Shown in pieces: positions 1 to 11,978 of a DNA stretch of 64,000 nucleotides (within the stretch, counting starts at the first letter, position 1; the number at the start of each line of letters is the position of its first letter). A program made the position numbers and the translations under genes. A model generated the notes under the pieces. The model did not search any database. It was not told the origin of the DNA and saw nothing but the letters and a program-made list of their open reading frames with translations. Source of the DNA: Climacium dendroides (taxonomy: Eukaryota; Streptophyta; Bryopsida; Hypnales; Climaciaceae); NCBI GenBank assembly GCA_950106755.1, contig OX467082.1, forward strand, positions 34,596,001-34,660,000. Direction: 5' to 3'.

Positions 1-1999
1 GAACATCTGCTACATGCAAATCTAGAGAAAAGTCGCCCATCATGTGTAAAAGTGAATCTACACACAAAAACATATCCAAATGTTGTTTATATGCAGGGTA
101 TGAAATGAAGTCAAAGTTGTAGATATATTTAAATAAATCAATTACAATTATTTGTTGCAATAAATGTAGGCCCTCTACCCAATAACTGTTATAATAACAA
201 AATCATGTGTGAATGATATTCTGATATTGACAATCATAACAACACTATGGAATATCATCCAATTTGTATATAAGATTATGTACACGTTTTCCAAAAGAAT
301 TTCGCAATTGAAAATTGATATAATACTTGTTTAACTAATTGTGGACAACTCCACAAATTATGGACATGCATTATCATTGAAAATGTATATGTTTATAATC
401 TACACTCTTCTATTATTTAATTTTTTATAATTATATTTGATCAAAAATAATGATTTTTTTATTAATTTTAACTTTGAAGTCTATGTTTGGACTCTACATA
501 TATTATATTTTCATCATTCACCTAAAAGTATAATTTTTTTGTGGACTACAAAATTTGTTCATAATTAGTCAAATAGAGCTTAATTTTATAAATACAACAT
601 ATCCCAATGATATAGGCTTCCTATTTAGTAATTATTACTTATCAACTATAATCACCGGGTACGATATAGGAACATTACATTTACAATATCAAATACATGA
701 GTAAAAAAATAAATACATTTTATAATGCTAAAAAAAGAAATGTGTAAGAAATGAACTCACACAAAAATCCTCAAATTGAAAATCGATATCAATTGAGAGC
801 CTTGACTTTGAAAACCTCCTCGCTATGCTGTAGTGAAAGAGGAGTGAGAAAATAAAAATATAAACATGCCCAAGAAATACAGTCCTATATTGTAGAGAAA
901 AAGGGGCATTAAAAAAAGGGAGGAATTAGGCTACATAGTGACTGAAGTAGTACCTAAAGTAGTACTAGATGACGAAGAGCATACTCAGGACGTATGACAG
1001 GAGGAGACCTCTAGGCGGACGAGAGGACTCCAATGAATTAGGTTACGATTCGCACTATAGTTCAAGTCTTCTCCGTTGCTGAAGTAGGTCTACTTGTGGA
1101 ATGTGGAGTTCTATATGTTTCTTTTTAAAACATCAAGATTTATGACAAATTGGTGATAGTATAATAGATATGAGTTTGGTGGTCTATTAGCGCTTGATAG
1201 GCTTTCATTAAATCGTTCTGACATAGTTCTTAATTGCCTACGATCAGAAAGGGTTCTTTCCCTTGGCAGGCCACTGCAGTTTAAGCTTTCTAGTTTAGAA
1301 ATTGTGTGGCGTCGATAGTTGGAGTGATTCTCTGTGTGATTACTAGTTTTTTCTCAAAGATGGGCTAGTGTGAGGGAAATTTCAAGTAGAATTTGTGATT
1401 TTTTAGAAGAAAAGCCTTCATCAAGCAATTTGTGCAATTTGTGAAGAAACAATTTCCGTTGATTGCGATGGTACTCCACTTCTTATGATTCTTATAGCGC
1501 CCACAAGCGTCAGCTACATTTAATTTAGTTAGCGAGATCCCGCATCGCCATTTTCTCATTAGCATTTCACTCTTATAGCTTTCTGCATATATATATAGAT
1601 GTCAAAACGTACTGAAATTCTTGTACAGGACAATGACATGCCAATAATATATTGTCAAAGTTTTTCTCTCTAATCCTTCTGAGATCAATTGCACAACACT
1701 ATCTAAATTTGTTTTTATTATGTAGTTTTGAAGCTTCTATTTAATGTTATTCTACATATTGTGTTATAGAAAAAATCCTTTCACACATTGTGGTTCACAC
1801 ACATTGACACTTTGCAATTTCAATAAAAGTTAGAAGGTTAAGGTACTTTAATTCTAAAGATGAACTCCAAGTAATTGAAGTCCGTAAATCTCCAAGAATT
1901 TTGTTCATCCACTTAGAGCTTCCTTCCTGGCTTCCTTGCACTTTGAATGCAAAAAAATTTGCTTACAAAGTGAGGGTTTCCGATTTTGTCCGAAAATAG
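1..1999. other. AT-rich intergenic DNA, no gene seen
   Basis: No open frame here has a recognisable domain or a convincing splice structure. The sequence is AT-rich with many short A and T runs. The longest frame (1365-1565, minus) resembles no family I know and is probably chance. Confidence 0.6.
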
Positions 2000-3314
2000 C
2001 CAGCTAGAAAGGTCGCCACCAAGTCACAGGAGACTCCAGCTAAGCGCCAAAAGTAGTAGTAGAGTAGAAAAGGATAAGTAGGTGAATGGTCAAAAACCTA
2101 GGGCTTTGATAGGGTATAACTCCCAAGTTGCTTTTAGGTAAATAGAACAAATTTTGATCTGCCTGGATTTGGATTGTTGGGATTTGAGATTTGGTTTTTG
2201 CGGCCAGTTTTGGACTTTAGTGAAAGTCAACCAAAAGCAAGATAAGGCGAATAGCATGTGTCATTCCCTTGTAGTTAGGTTCTTATTTCCTTGGGCGGTA
2301 GATTCCCTTGGGTTGTAAAGTATTTAGGAGTAGAATTTTAGTTTGTTAGTATGCAGTCCCATATTTTGTCATCCTAGCATTGTGCATTTGTGCAATTCAA
2401 ATCAACTTTACTGGTTCACATTTGAGGTGGCGGCATGTACTTTGATGGTTGAGTCCATTGATGTATGTTCTGTAGAGTTGCAAGAATAGGTAAGGAAGGG
2501 GTGTATTCGGATGTTGGATTTTGTCCGGATACTTGGATTGTTAAAGTGAGTTTATGTGCGAGGATGTTTTCCTGATCTCAAGCGTGATTGGTTCGTGTTT
2601 TCTGGTTAGTGCGGATAGTCTTAGTCGATCTGGAGTTACAACCGTTGATTTGCCGGACTAACTTCAGTCTTCCGGTCGATAGGTTCTACATTAACCAGAA
2701 CTGCAAAGGGCGATAACTTCCTAACTCATCTATCCCGGATTCTGCTAGGAATTTAGATAACTCAATAGGCCGTTGTTGTAGTATGAGTTAGTATTTCAGT
2801 TGGGAATACCTTGCGTGACCTTCTATTCCCGTTTGTTATCTTATTCAGTTGTGAAGGAAAGTCCGGTTGGAATTAAAAATTTTGGTGATGTTTCTTTCTT
2901 TTTTATATTTACTATGGATCTCTTGTCACTTTAAAACTTAGAGGGTAGGTCTTAAGCTCCTTGCCTTAAATCCAATACGCGAATCCCTCTTGATTCAGAG
3001 GTAAAACTCGATTTTGGTTACTATTGCCAGGAAACTAGATACGGGAAAGACGGATTAGCTATCTGGTTTTCCATTTCCGGTCTCAATTGTGAATAGATTG
3101 TAGATAGTGTAAAGGAGAGAGAAAGAAAGAGAGAAGTAGAATTAAGCTTAGGATAGAATAGAATGTGTTTTCTTGGGTTTTTCGTGATAACTATTATCCA
3201 TACTTCCGGACATTAAGAAGTTTGCTAACTAAATCTCTGTGGGAACGATAAACGGGTCACTTTAGGACCATTTCCGGTCTTAGAGAAGTAACTTGACTTT
3301 CTTGTGCTACGACA
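2000..3314 (-). repeat. Probable 3' LTR region of the Ty3/gypsy element (far end not found)
   Basis: Read on the minus strand, the integrase C-terminus ends near 3375. About 60 bases later a TGTCG appears (CGACA at 3310-3314 on the plus strand). The same TGTCG/CGACA ends bound the LTR-like segments at 5238-7990 and 19308-22163, so this is the expected start of the 3' LTR. I could not find a matching LTR end or clear similarity to 19308-22163 below this point. The copy is therefore truncated, strongly diverged or of another LTR type. The lower limit given here is arbitrary. Confidence 0.3.
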
Positions 3315-3374
3315 CCGGGACTTGTTTATCCTTGTGTCAAGTTATATGCCTTAAAGATCCTCTAATTGTAGGAA

Positions 3375-3939
3375 TTAATTCAGAAAGATAAACTTTATCC
3401 TATACAATCCCATCCATCTGGTGTGTAACTTACCCGGAAAGATCCGATAGCAGTTGTCATATAATAAGACCAATCCACCAATCTTGATTCCACGGTTTGC
3501 CAGAAGTTTCTTGTCATGATCCGTCTTCCTCTTCACTTGTACCTCCTTTGTTTGAGCCAAGGCCACTTTTCTTGTTTTCTCCAAGTCTTTGATGGCTATA
3601 AGTCAGATTTCTGGATTAGTATTCCGGATTGCAGTCCTCGCGGTCATAACTCGATGAGTCTCCACCTCCAGTTCAATTCTGTGAATCGCTGCCTGTCCAA
3701 ACACTAAGAAAAAAGGACTCCTTCTTGTTGTGGTCTTTTTAGAAGTGTTGTAGGCATGGACAACTGACGGAAGTTTCAAATCCTAATCCGTCTTGTATTC
3801 AAAGACCATTTTGTTGAGGGTGCTTTTTATAATACTATTAGCTTATTCTATCAATCCGTTGATTCTCGGATTGTAAGGTGTGGTCTTTCGGTACTTGATT
3901 AGGTACTTCGAGGTAATGTCCTAGATGACGTCATTGAGG
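3375..3939 (-). pseudogene. Ty3/gypsy integrase, C-terminal part (decayed)
   Basis: Integrase inserts retrotransposon cDNA into chromosomes. On the minus strand, 3939 to about 3790 encodes the end of the catalytic core, with recognisable HFLNDV and RKTTPYNPRINGLIE stretches (TPYNP.xNG is a hallmark of plant Ty3/gypsy integrases). Around 3375-3584 lies the C-terminal GPY/F-like module, with VLLYDN, FPGKLHTRW and GLYRI. In-frame stops and frameshifts break the reading frame. The first half of the same integrase is at 10355-10855; the 6.4-kb element at 3945-10349 sits exactly between them. No chromodomain is visible. Confidence 0.8.
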
Positions 3940-5809
3940 AAATGTATAGTGATTAGTCGGACCAGTATTCCTCCAATTAGCCCTTAATTCTCACTAAAGG
4001 CCCACTTAGAGTAAACTGCTCTGGAATCGTTCCCATGAGGACTTGAGGCTCACAGATCCATAGGCTAACTCGATCTAAGTTTTTCCTTTCTTTTCTACTT
4101 ACTAATCCGGACCAGAGGTCCGATCCGGCCACTAGTGCCGGATGGGTTCCGAAAAAGTCCGGAAACCGTTTGGTTGCCCCTTCCGGGATCCCTGGGTTTA
4201 GGTGACAAGTGGCCAAATCCACCGTCCGGATGTTTACCGTGTCCGAAAACACACACTTTCTCTCTCTCTCTCTACCTCTACTACTAATGCTAACTTAACT
4301 CTCAGGGACCAGAAGTATCCTACTGTTTTGTCTCCTCACAAATCCGGAATACTTACTGGACCAGGTTACGCAGGGACGGTCAAGGACTACAACAACATTC
4401 TTGCATCAACCCAACACTGAGCCTCCCGTCGACCGGGTGGATATCCTTGCATTCTCTTGGGCGTTACGCCCGGGCTTTGACTTCGTCTATGGGGGAATTC
4501 CGGCATCCAGAATTCAAGCACGTCTTGCAAACTCTCGTACATGGAAGCTGCTAGCAACCTCTTAGACACCCTCACACACGAGGCAGTATCCTTCCCCTCA
4601 GGCTATACCGGCATCCAAGCAGGCAGCTCACTAACACTACCTCTGGAACAATCCAGTCGATCTCCTCATCAATCCAGTGACATCTGGAACCACTCACAAC
4701 GTCGACTCTTGCTAATTAAGGTAAGTTCTCAGCATCCGAAAATGGCACGAATGGACCCCCACCCCCCCACAAGTACGCACCAAATACAAGAAGGAAGAGA
4801 ATGGAAAGCCTCCAAACGCTTTGAATTAAGCTTAAAAGGTACAAACTGAAAATAATGGGATGAATGTGAATGACCACAAAGGTCCACCAAAACCTAACTT
4901 ATACTAATCCAACATCATCTCAAAATCCTACAAAACACTCCTACTGGTCCGCTAGATTTCCCACAATCTACTAGATCCTATTTTTCCGGTTCGGCGACCG
5001 GACTCTGGTACTGCTATAAGTATGTACAAAATTACTTTTCTATTTTTCTGCATCCTTATCCTTAGGGGGTCTAACGTCTTTTAACAAGTCTAGATAGATT
5101 TGTTTCCAGCTACTCCCTGGAGAAGACAGATCAGGACCTCTTGCTCTCCAACTTGGGCCTTCCACAATATTGGTTCCTCGGTCTGCACTCCAGGTTCCAA
5201 CTATCGAACTTCCGGACTCCCCCGGGAATCTTTCCGGTGTCGTGTTGTAAATAGGTGTGGTGTTTAAAAACTACCAAAAGAACTCTTTAGAACGTCAATG
5301 GAGTATAAGGATTAAGTTAGAAAAGGTGGGGTCGTGGAGAAATCCACGGTTTGGGTTTTGTACTACATCTTGTCGCTTAGCTCAAGGGAAGTAGGAGGCT
5401 GGCTGGTTGGTTATTTCCTGCCTTCACTAGCGGTGCCAAGTTGCCGCTGCTCAGATTGATTCAACGGGCCCGATGGTATTCGAACCCGGAACCAGTCGAC
5501 AACTAACGGGGACTTCAACAACCAACCAAGTCCGCAACTTGGCGTTGATTGTTAGCCCCACAACGGTTTTATACCGTTGATGGTTGCATCGTGTGGTATC
5601 AGATGAACGAAGCAGTGTACCTTGATCCATTTCTATATAGGTTTTCTTTTGAGACAAAAACATATACCTATAAATATTTGACTTAGGATTGGTTAGTTGG
5701 AATTAGCTTCTCAATGAAGCTATTAGTTTTGTATAAAGGGAATGGGTTACATTCCTTGGTTTAGAAGAACTTGTTTAGGCTTTGATTTTGGATTCAGTTA
5801 TTTGTAGTG

Positions 5810-6229
5810 ATGGATTCGCAGAATCTTGAGGATTGGAAGCTACCATTATCTCAACCGCTGTTTGATTCTGATTTGCCTTCTACTTCAAGACGTCGTGCAC
5901 GCGATGAAGTTGAGCCTTCTGAGCGTTGTGTTCAACCGCGAACAGATCCAGACCCAAGTAATTTTCAATTTGCAGCTGCAAGTATTCAACTTGATACCAG
6001 GGCCTTGGTTATTGTTTTGGAGGCTGAATCTACGCTTTCTGGAGATCATCAAATGATATTTGAAGGACGTTTTGAGAATAACGCTGAAAGGCAGATGGTT
6101 AGTCGCATTTCAAGTGAAGTTGGGCATCGCCTTTGGCTTCAAGGGCAACTCAATCATTTGAGCAGTCAACGGAGGGCTAGTTTCATTTCCGAAGTAGTTC
6201 TTCAAATCCTTGAGTTTTTACATGTTTAG
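5810..6229 (+). CDS. Unknown 139-aa ORF inside the LTR-like insertion
   Basis: An uninterrupted frame runs from ATG at 5810 to TAG at 6227. I do not recognise it. The N-terminal third is acidic and polar, with a short basic patch (SRRRARDE). The rest is mixed helix-like sequence rich in Ala, Ser, Leu and Glu, with no Cys pairs, no signal peptide and no membrane segment. It lies about 140 bases downstream of a TATA-like sequence, and a T-rich region follows the stop. Composition is protein-like rather than low-complexity. It could be an LTR-encoded accessory protein, a captured host fragment, or chance. No splice sites are needed to read it. Confidence 0.4.
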   Translation: MDSQNLEDWKLPLSQPLFDSDLPSTSRRRARDEVEPSERCVQPRTDPDPSNFQFAAASIQLDTRALVIVLEAESTLSGDHQMIFEGRFENNAERQMVSRISSEVGHRLWLQGQLNHLSSQRRASFISEVVLQILEFLHV

Positions 6230-6699
6230 TCATTTATTTCCTCTTAAAATACCTTTAAGAGCGGTTGATTTGTATTCCAATGTTTTTTTATGTTGAGTTT
6301 AGAGGAACTTTAACTTGTTCTAAAGTTCCTACAATAAGTTGTGAGAAGGGTTTTTTTTTCCTACTTGGTTTTTCCCTTCTAGTTGAATTTCTAAGATTTT
6401 AGTAAATGAATAGAAGATGTAGTGGAGATAAGAGGGAGTAGTACCTCAACCAATGGGCTTCTAGATGCCTTATGGGTCAAGTCATGGGCTGATGTGGTCC
6501 TTAGGAGAGGAGATAAGGAAGGAGGGAGCTTCCTCCTCCGTCTCTTCTTTTTTTTGTGTGTTGTTATGGGAAAAGAAAAAAGTTTTTGCATACTGTGATT
6601 TTCGAGCGACTAAGGCTTTGTGTAGGAGACGAATTTTGATTTGAGATTTGGCAGAGTTGCACATCTTGTTCTTGCGCTTCTTTTGGCACTAGTTTCACT

Positions 6700-7500
6700 T
6701 GATTTGGAGTTGTTATGAGAAAGTTATGAGTAAAAGAGTGAGGGAAGGTCTGCTGCTATCCGATTAGAGAAGTGGAGACTTCGAGCCTCTCCTGCAGACT
6801 CAATATTTCTTGTATTCAAGTGAAATTTAGAGTAAGTGTAGGTCTTATTGTTAGCTTTTCAAAAAGCTATCACACTTGTAAATTGAGTTTGTGAAACAAA
6901 AGATATAGACGGAAATGTGAAGGAGTGATAGGAAGAAGGAGATGAAGTTAGAGACCGCTTCTACAAACTTTAGCTTTGAATTTGGAATGTCATAGAACTT
7001 AGGTAGGGTGGAATTTGGAATTGAAAATTTGGTGTAGAGTTTTAAGGCAAGTTAGGATTCCAACCTTTCAAGTTTCAAGAGTTTTAGAGTATTATTGAAC
7101 ATTTTGTGGCCGAAACTAGCACATGCACATTCAGCTGCCAAGCAAATTTGAAGTGCCTAAGTTTGGGGTGCTATAGAAGGAGGAGTATTTGGAATTTTGA
7201 GTTCAGTTTTGGAGGAGATCTTTATGATACTTTAAGCTTTTCAAAGACTCAAATATCAAGCAATTTGGAGCGTTTTTGAGCATTTTATGTCTTACAAGGT
7301 GTATGCATGTTCGGTTGCCAAGGGATTTTGGAGCACCAACTTTGAAAGACTATAACTTATGACTTGTAAGTTCGATTCTGTTGAAATTTGGAGGAAGAGT
7401 AGATGGTGTTGTTAGCTTTTCAAAAACTTATAACACACTTCATTTGAGATTATGATGTGTTTGGAGCATCTATTTTAGTGTTGCTGCCTTCTTCAAGAGG
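6700..7500 (+). repeat. Diverged ~200-bp internal repeats of the LTR family
   Basis: Roughly four degenerate units repeat a pattern: a GGTCTGCTGCC-like block, then AAATTTGGAGGAAG-like sequence, then TTAGCTTTTCAAAAAGCTAT, then a TTTGAG or TTGAGATT block. The same unit order occurs in the palindromic LTR near 21100-21600 and, inverted, near 19950-20700. This links the three segments into one family. Confidence 0.55.
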
Positions 7501-7554
7501 TTTCAAGGCTTGCGGTTTTGATTCCTACTTCATTTAGAACCACACAAACACTTG

Positions 7555-7790
7555 TATTAGTATTTATACGGTGTTTATACGGTATACTTTATACGTATTC
7601 TACATATTTATATACACATATTTATACGTATATACGTACACGAATTTTATGCGTATTTTATATTTGTATTGTACGACTATACATACACGACTTTTATACA
7701 TATTGTATATTTGGTATAAAGACGTTTGTATTTGAATACAAGTATTTCTACCTGTACTTGTATACATACTCTTGCGTATTCAAGTTGTTC
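7555..7790. repeat. AT-rich TATACGTA-type simple-sequence tract
   Basis: About 230 bases are dominated by variants of TATAC, TATACGTA and ACATATTTATA. It lies just inside the 3' end of the LTR-like insertion. The apparent ORF across it is low-complexity (Tyr/Ile/Cys-rich) and is not counted as a gene. Confidence 0.6.
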
Positions 7791-7994
7791 TTTTACCTTG
7801 ATGGTTCATCCATTTATTTACGGACAGCTTTAGTTCCCTCCACTTGAAGTATTATCTTCTATTGTATTCTCTTAGTTTGGTGTTATAAATCAAAGACCTG
7901 ACTTTGTTTTCACTTGCTCCCAAACCTAATCACTTCTAGTTGCAGCAAAAAACCCTGTGTTTCCCCTAAGCAAACTCTTATTACCCGACACCGG

Positions 7995-9841
7995 GTATGT
8001 TTATGGCAAGGAGAAGATTGAACAATTTCAGTCCCTCTTGTCTCCGGAGGAGTACCTATAAGGTCAATGACCGGATTCTTCTGGAGGAAGTCCTCATTGC
8101 CGTTAGGTACAACAGTACCCCAATCTACTCCTGTTCCCTCGGGTGGTGGTGATAGTTCATGGACAAGAGGTACCACCAGTGATACTTCTGCAACAGTAGT
8201 TTCCGGAAGAACAATTCCCGTCGGAACCAGCAAAGTATGTACGGGAGAGGAAGAAGGAGGGTTTACCGGATTTGAATCTGCGGGTGCCAAATACTCCACC
8301 AATTCTGAATTCTCGCATCTCTGCTCGCAAGGCATCCATCCGTCTTGCCTGCTCTAGTAGACACTTGACTATGGGTATTCAGCTTGAGCTTGCGGCTACG
8401 TCGAAGTTGGCCTCAAACAACCGAGCTTTGTTGAGGTAGTTCGCCGGAACCTCCAATGATTGACGGAGTTGAGTGATACCCCGACTTAGTGCCTCCGTCT
8501 GCTGGCGATGCTCTCCCTCCACGATCTTGGCCTTTTCCTGAGCCGTCTGCAAGTTCTCTTCTTCCAGTCGGGTGCACTTGGACTCCAATCCCTTGGCCCG
8601 TTCCCGCAATGTCCACTCGTAGAGCGCCCACCTCCATCACCATCTTCTTTTGGTCTCAGATTAGCAGGTCCTTCTACTTCTCGGCTGCCACCAAAGCGTC
8701 CGTCCTCTGGAAGATAGTGTTTCGGTCGGTTAGCGCCATCTTCCTGCTCACTTGTTTGAAGGACTCCTCATAGTTTTGGAGAATTTTCATGAGGTCGTCG
8801 GCCCGCCACACTATGTGTTGGGCCAGTTCCAAGATATCCTCGTAAGGCAACCCCCTAGTCGGATCCCGGTCCTTTCTTCCTCCTTTGCCTCTGTAGGGTT
8901 GGTCCGGGAGGGACCAGCTACTAACTGAGGAGGACTGGCTTTTGGCGGGGCCGTAGCGTCCTCCTTCTGCTACGGAACGTTCTCTTCTGTTTGCTTCATC
9001 GGTGGAGTTGTTTGTCGCCGGATCCGTTTCTTCAGAGGAGTGGACTGCTCCTCGTCTTCCGTCTCCTCGTCACCCCGATCTTCCCGGTGAGAGGGTTCTT
9101 CTCCTCCATACTTCTGGAGCTGAATCAACTCCAGATAGGCTTCCTCCTCATTTTCCTTGAGTAAGGAACAATGGGAGTATAGGTGGGATAAGTAAGCCGA
9201 AAGAGGGCTTCCACTTTTCTTCCCCTACCGGAGAGATCGTACGAGATCCCCTACCAGCTCAAAGATGATGAACGCTCAGTCCATCATCAGCTTCCCTTGG
9301 AGGCTCCCTAGAATGGTGGAAACTACTTTGGCCACCACTTGCCTTGGCTTGGTCGGGTGGAGGATAGGATTAAGAAATGCTACCACATCCCGGTATTCCG
9401 GGTTATCAAGTCTAAAACCTGGTGGCCATCCTTTGGGTTCGCCACCGTCCGGAACTCACCCTCCATGCATTCTGGGTTCTTCTCCATCACCTTGTCCGGC
9501 GCCACCCGGAACTCGTAGACGGCTCTCCACTCGTCCACCGTCCATAGCTCCAGCTTCGCACGAAGGGTGGTATCCAAGATACTACTCTCCGGATGCAATA
9601 GATCCGCCACAAGACTTTCCTCCCGGATGCCCCAAGGGACATCCATCAATTTCTCGCATCCCATGTTGGTGAGGTTCCGCCATAGGCGCTCCATCCGGAC
9701 CTCATCGGTTGGGATTTCCAGCACCACCCGTATCATTGGAATTGGCTTTGCCCATGGTGGCGGCACCGGCGTTGGAGTCGGCTCGTCTGAATCCTCCGGC
9801 TCTTCCCTTAGTCGATGCCGGCTTGCCTTGGAAGTCATCAC
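7995..9841 (-). pseudogene. Gag-like protein of copy 1 (frameshifted)
   Basis: The minus-strand frame from 9841 matches, residue by residue, the N-terminus of the copy 2 protein at 14213-15199. Shared blocks include LTNMGC, DVPWGIREESLV and APDKVMEKN. The reading frame is then lost near 9380. Coiled-coil sequence with runs of Glu, Arg, Leu and Gln follows at about 8380-8640, and a Pro/Ser/Val-rich tail at 8000-8335. The order is the same as in copy 2. The frame at 7910-8335 reads across the 7990 junction, so its last residues come from the LTR-like insertion. A structural, particle-forming role is inferred only from its place in a retroelement. Confidence 0.6.
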
Positions 9842-10354
9842 GTATACGCTAGGAGCCTCTCACAATCTCTCCCTAACTCTCTTGCTCACCAAAGTCACTC
9901 CGAAACACCCTGCACGATTGCAACTCACACAGTCCTTCAATCTACCGGAAGTTCTAAGAGATGGGGAGGCAAGAAAACAAGGATGGAAGGCAGCAAGAAA
10001 ACAATTGTGCCTTCTACCGGCTACAGTCCTTTTCTTATACTGATCCGACGGATGGACGGTCGGACGAAAGTCCGGGATAGATTTTGGTGGCAAAACCTAA
10101 TCCTAGTACGGGTCCGGTTTCTGGCTTTTAGGGCCGGCGCCGTCATCCGTTTTCCGGAACTTTTTAGGGTTCCAGAATTAGGTTTCTTAGACCTAATTGG
10201 AATTCTCCGGAACCGGAGTTCCGTTATTTTCCAAATTTTACTAATCTTCTATTAGAACTTCAAAACTTTCCTTTTTAAAGGACTAAATTTTGAAATTTCC
10301 TATCTAATGCTAGTTTTCTGGGTCTAGCATGTGGGATTACACTCCCAAAAAATG

Positions 10355-10855
10355 CAATCCTCTATCACTTACCAACTCCAGCGGATGTCCAAATCTCATC
10401 ATGATCTCCATAAATAGGACAGAAGTAGTCGCCTAGGCGGAATTATTTTGGGTTGGACGTGCTTTGATCTATTTAGTAGCATAATCTATTGTAAGGATTA
10501 TATATCTTTTTTGGCCATTACTCATTGAAGTGATGGGGCCAACAAAGTCAATTCTCCATTTCTCAAATGGTGCTAATGGAATAATAGAAGTAAGCTATCA
10601 ATGGTTTCAAATGGAAAGGGATCCCATCCGTTGATATTGATCACAAATCCCTACGTACGTCTTGACATTACGTACCAAATATGGCCACCAGTATCCGCTT
10701 GTACAAATCCGGTTTACTGTGGTAATGGCTGCGAAATGTCCTCTAGATGGTCTAGAATGCAAGGCCCTCATGACCTTCTTCCGATCCTTAGCTTCTAAGC
10801 ACCACATGAGCCGTTCATTCGCCCCCATCTTAAACAAGGTTCCTTTAATCAACAA
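10355..10855 (-). pseudogene. Ty3/gypsy integrase, zinc-finger and first catalytic part
   Basis: Reading down from 10855, the frame shows the HHCC zinc-finger region of a gypsy integrase: LHSRPSRGHF supplies the two His (spacing H-x6-H) and, about 30 residues on, GICDQYQRMG has the first Cys. The second Cys of CxxC is Tyr here, so the zinc site is broken. The catalytic core follows, with FGHPLELVSDRG just before the 10354 boundary. The rest of the core is at 3375-3939, beyond the inserted copy 1. Several stops interrupt the frame. Confidence 0.8.
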
Positions 10856-10859
10856 GTAA

Positions 10860-11978
10860 GGAGCTACCTTTTGTTGGAATACATTCTTCTCCTTTCGATT
10901 TTGTCCTTCCAGATACTTCTAATCCATGAAGTAGGTGATAATATCTTGGTAATCTGAGTTGCCTTCTCCATTGAAGTGGAAGACCATTTCTTCTTTGTCT
11001 TTCGGAAACTCGTCTGGAAATTCAACTAAAATATCCTCCCTTGCTCTTTGTCCTCACTACCTTGACAAGAAATTTGCATTTGCATTCAATTTTCTAGATT
11101 TGACTACTATTTTATAGTTGAACTCTTGCAACAGTAGTACCCACCTTGCTATCTTTTCAGATAGATTCGGTTTATTAACCAAATACTTCAGGGAATCGTA
11201 ATCCGTGTGAAACACAATCCGGTATCCTAGAAGATAATGCCGGAATTTTTTGCAAGCATAAACTACGACCAGCGCTTCTCATTCCATGGTCATATATTTT
11301 CTTTCGGAAAGAATCATTTGTCTACTGGAATAATATAGTGGACACTCCCTCAAGTCTTTATCATGTTGCCAAAGAATGGCTCTTACTCTCCTAGACACCA
11401 TTCAGAAGCATCCAAGGTAACATGGAACTCCTTTGTCCAATCCGGAGAAGACAGAATAGGGGCTTTTACCAAAGCCATTTTCAATGTCTCAAAAGCCTTC
11501 TGTCTTTCCGGATTCCACTCAAATTTTGTATCCTTTTTTAACAATTTTATTAACGGGGTTGTTTTCAGGTGTATCCTTCAATGAAATGTCGGTAATATCC
11601 TACACATCTGAGGAATCCACAGATCTCCCGTACATAGATCAAAGGGACTAGGGCAAGCATGGCTTTTACCTTATCCATATCCACTTGTAATCCTTTCAAA
11701 CTCACAATGTGTCCTAACAGAATACCGGATTCTATTATGAAGAAATATTTTTCTGGATGTAGTTTGAGGTTTGTCTCTCTCCATATTTGGAAAGTCTTTT
11801 ATAAATACTCGAGATAGGATGACCGAGAACTGAATACAGCAAAGTCATCGATGAATACCTTTAGAAAATGTCGTAAGAAATCTTGAAAGATATCCATTAT
11901 GAGCCGTTGGAACGTTCCCTAAGCGTGGCATAATCCAAATGGCATTCGGGTGAATGCAAACGTCCTCCATTTTGTTGT
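10860..11978 (-). pseudogene. Ty3/gypsy reverse transcriptase (C-terminal half) and RNase H
   Basis: On the minus strand, 11978-11850 gives TFTTKW, FAFTRMPFGLC and then FIDDF, the metal-binding box (usually YxDD, here IDD). About 11750-11590 gives GHIVS and a GFL..VGYYRHFI thumb segment. RNase H follows at about 11300-11050, with HTDYDSLKYLVNKPNLS and later ARWVLLLQEFNYKI. Frames shift repeatedly and stops are frequent, so it cannot be active. The first half of the RT is at 15687-16140. The insertion site (AAAAG, 11979-11983) separates the halves. Confidence 0.85.

Larger units (their letters stand above)
5238..7990 (+). mobile_element. LTR-like 2753-bp insertion (probable solo LTR), CCGG target duplication
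   Basis: Copy 1 of the gag-only element departs from copy 2 exactly at these limits. The segment starts TGTCGTGTTG, ends ACCCGACA and is flanked by CCGG on both sides (5234-5237, 7991-7994). Its last 55 or so bases, from TAGTTGCAGC onward, closely match the ends of the palindromic LTR at 19308-22163. Its 6.7-7.5 kb interior shares that LTR's internal repeats. The simplest reading is a solo LTR, or a short non-autonomous member, of the same family. A TATA-like TATAAATATT near 5669 precedes the ORF at 5810. No polymerase is encoded. Confidence 0.65.
3945..10349 (-). mobile_element. Gag-only retrotransposon derivative, copy 1 (inserted in integrase)
   Basis: The segment is flanked by the 5-bp direct repeat AAATG (3940-3944 and 10350-10354). 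Removing it rejoins the integrase frame of the host gypsy element. On the minus strand it starts TTTGGGAGTG and ends CTATA. It is collinear with the element at 11984-15681 over 3945-5237 and 7991-10349; the 2.75 kb between is a later insertion. It encodes only a gag-like protein with a coiled-coil tail and has no polymerase, so it must be moved by enzymes from elsewhere (LARD-like or TR-GAG-like). I did not find a clear long LTR pair, so the exact class is inferred. CT-rich microsatellite at 4258-4276. Confidence 0.75.

Noticed and set aside
5455..5510. tRNA T-arm-like GGGTTCGAATACC on the minus strand
   Set aside because: No A box at proper distance and no cloverleaf; the stem does not pair.
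7518..7847. 109-aa Tyr-rich frame
   Set aside because: Lies on TATACGTA simple sequence.
9265..10255. Several plus-strand frames of 135-158 aa
   Set aside because: They oppose the gag-like coding region of copy 1 and have Pro/Ser/Arg-rich shadow composition.
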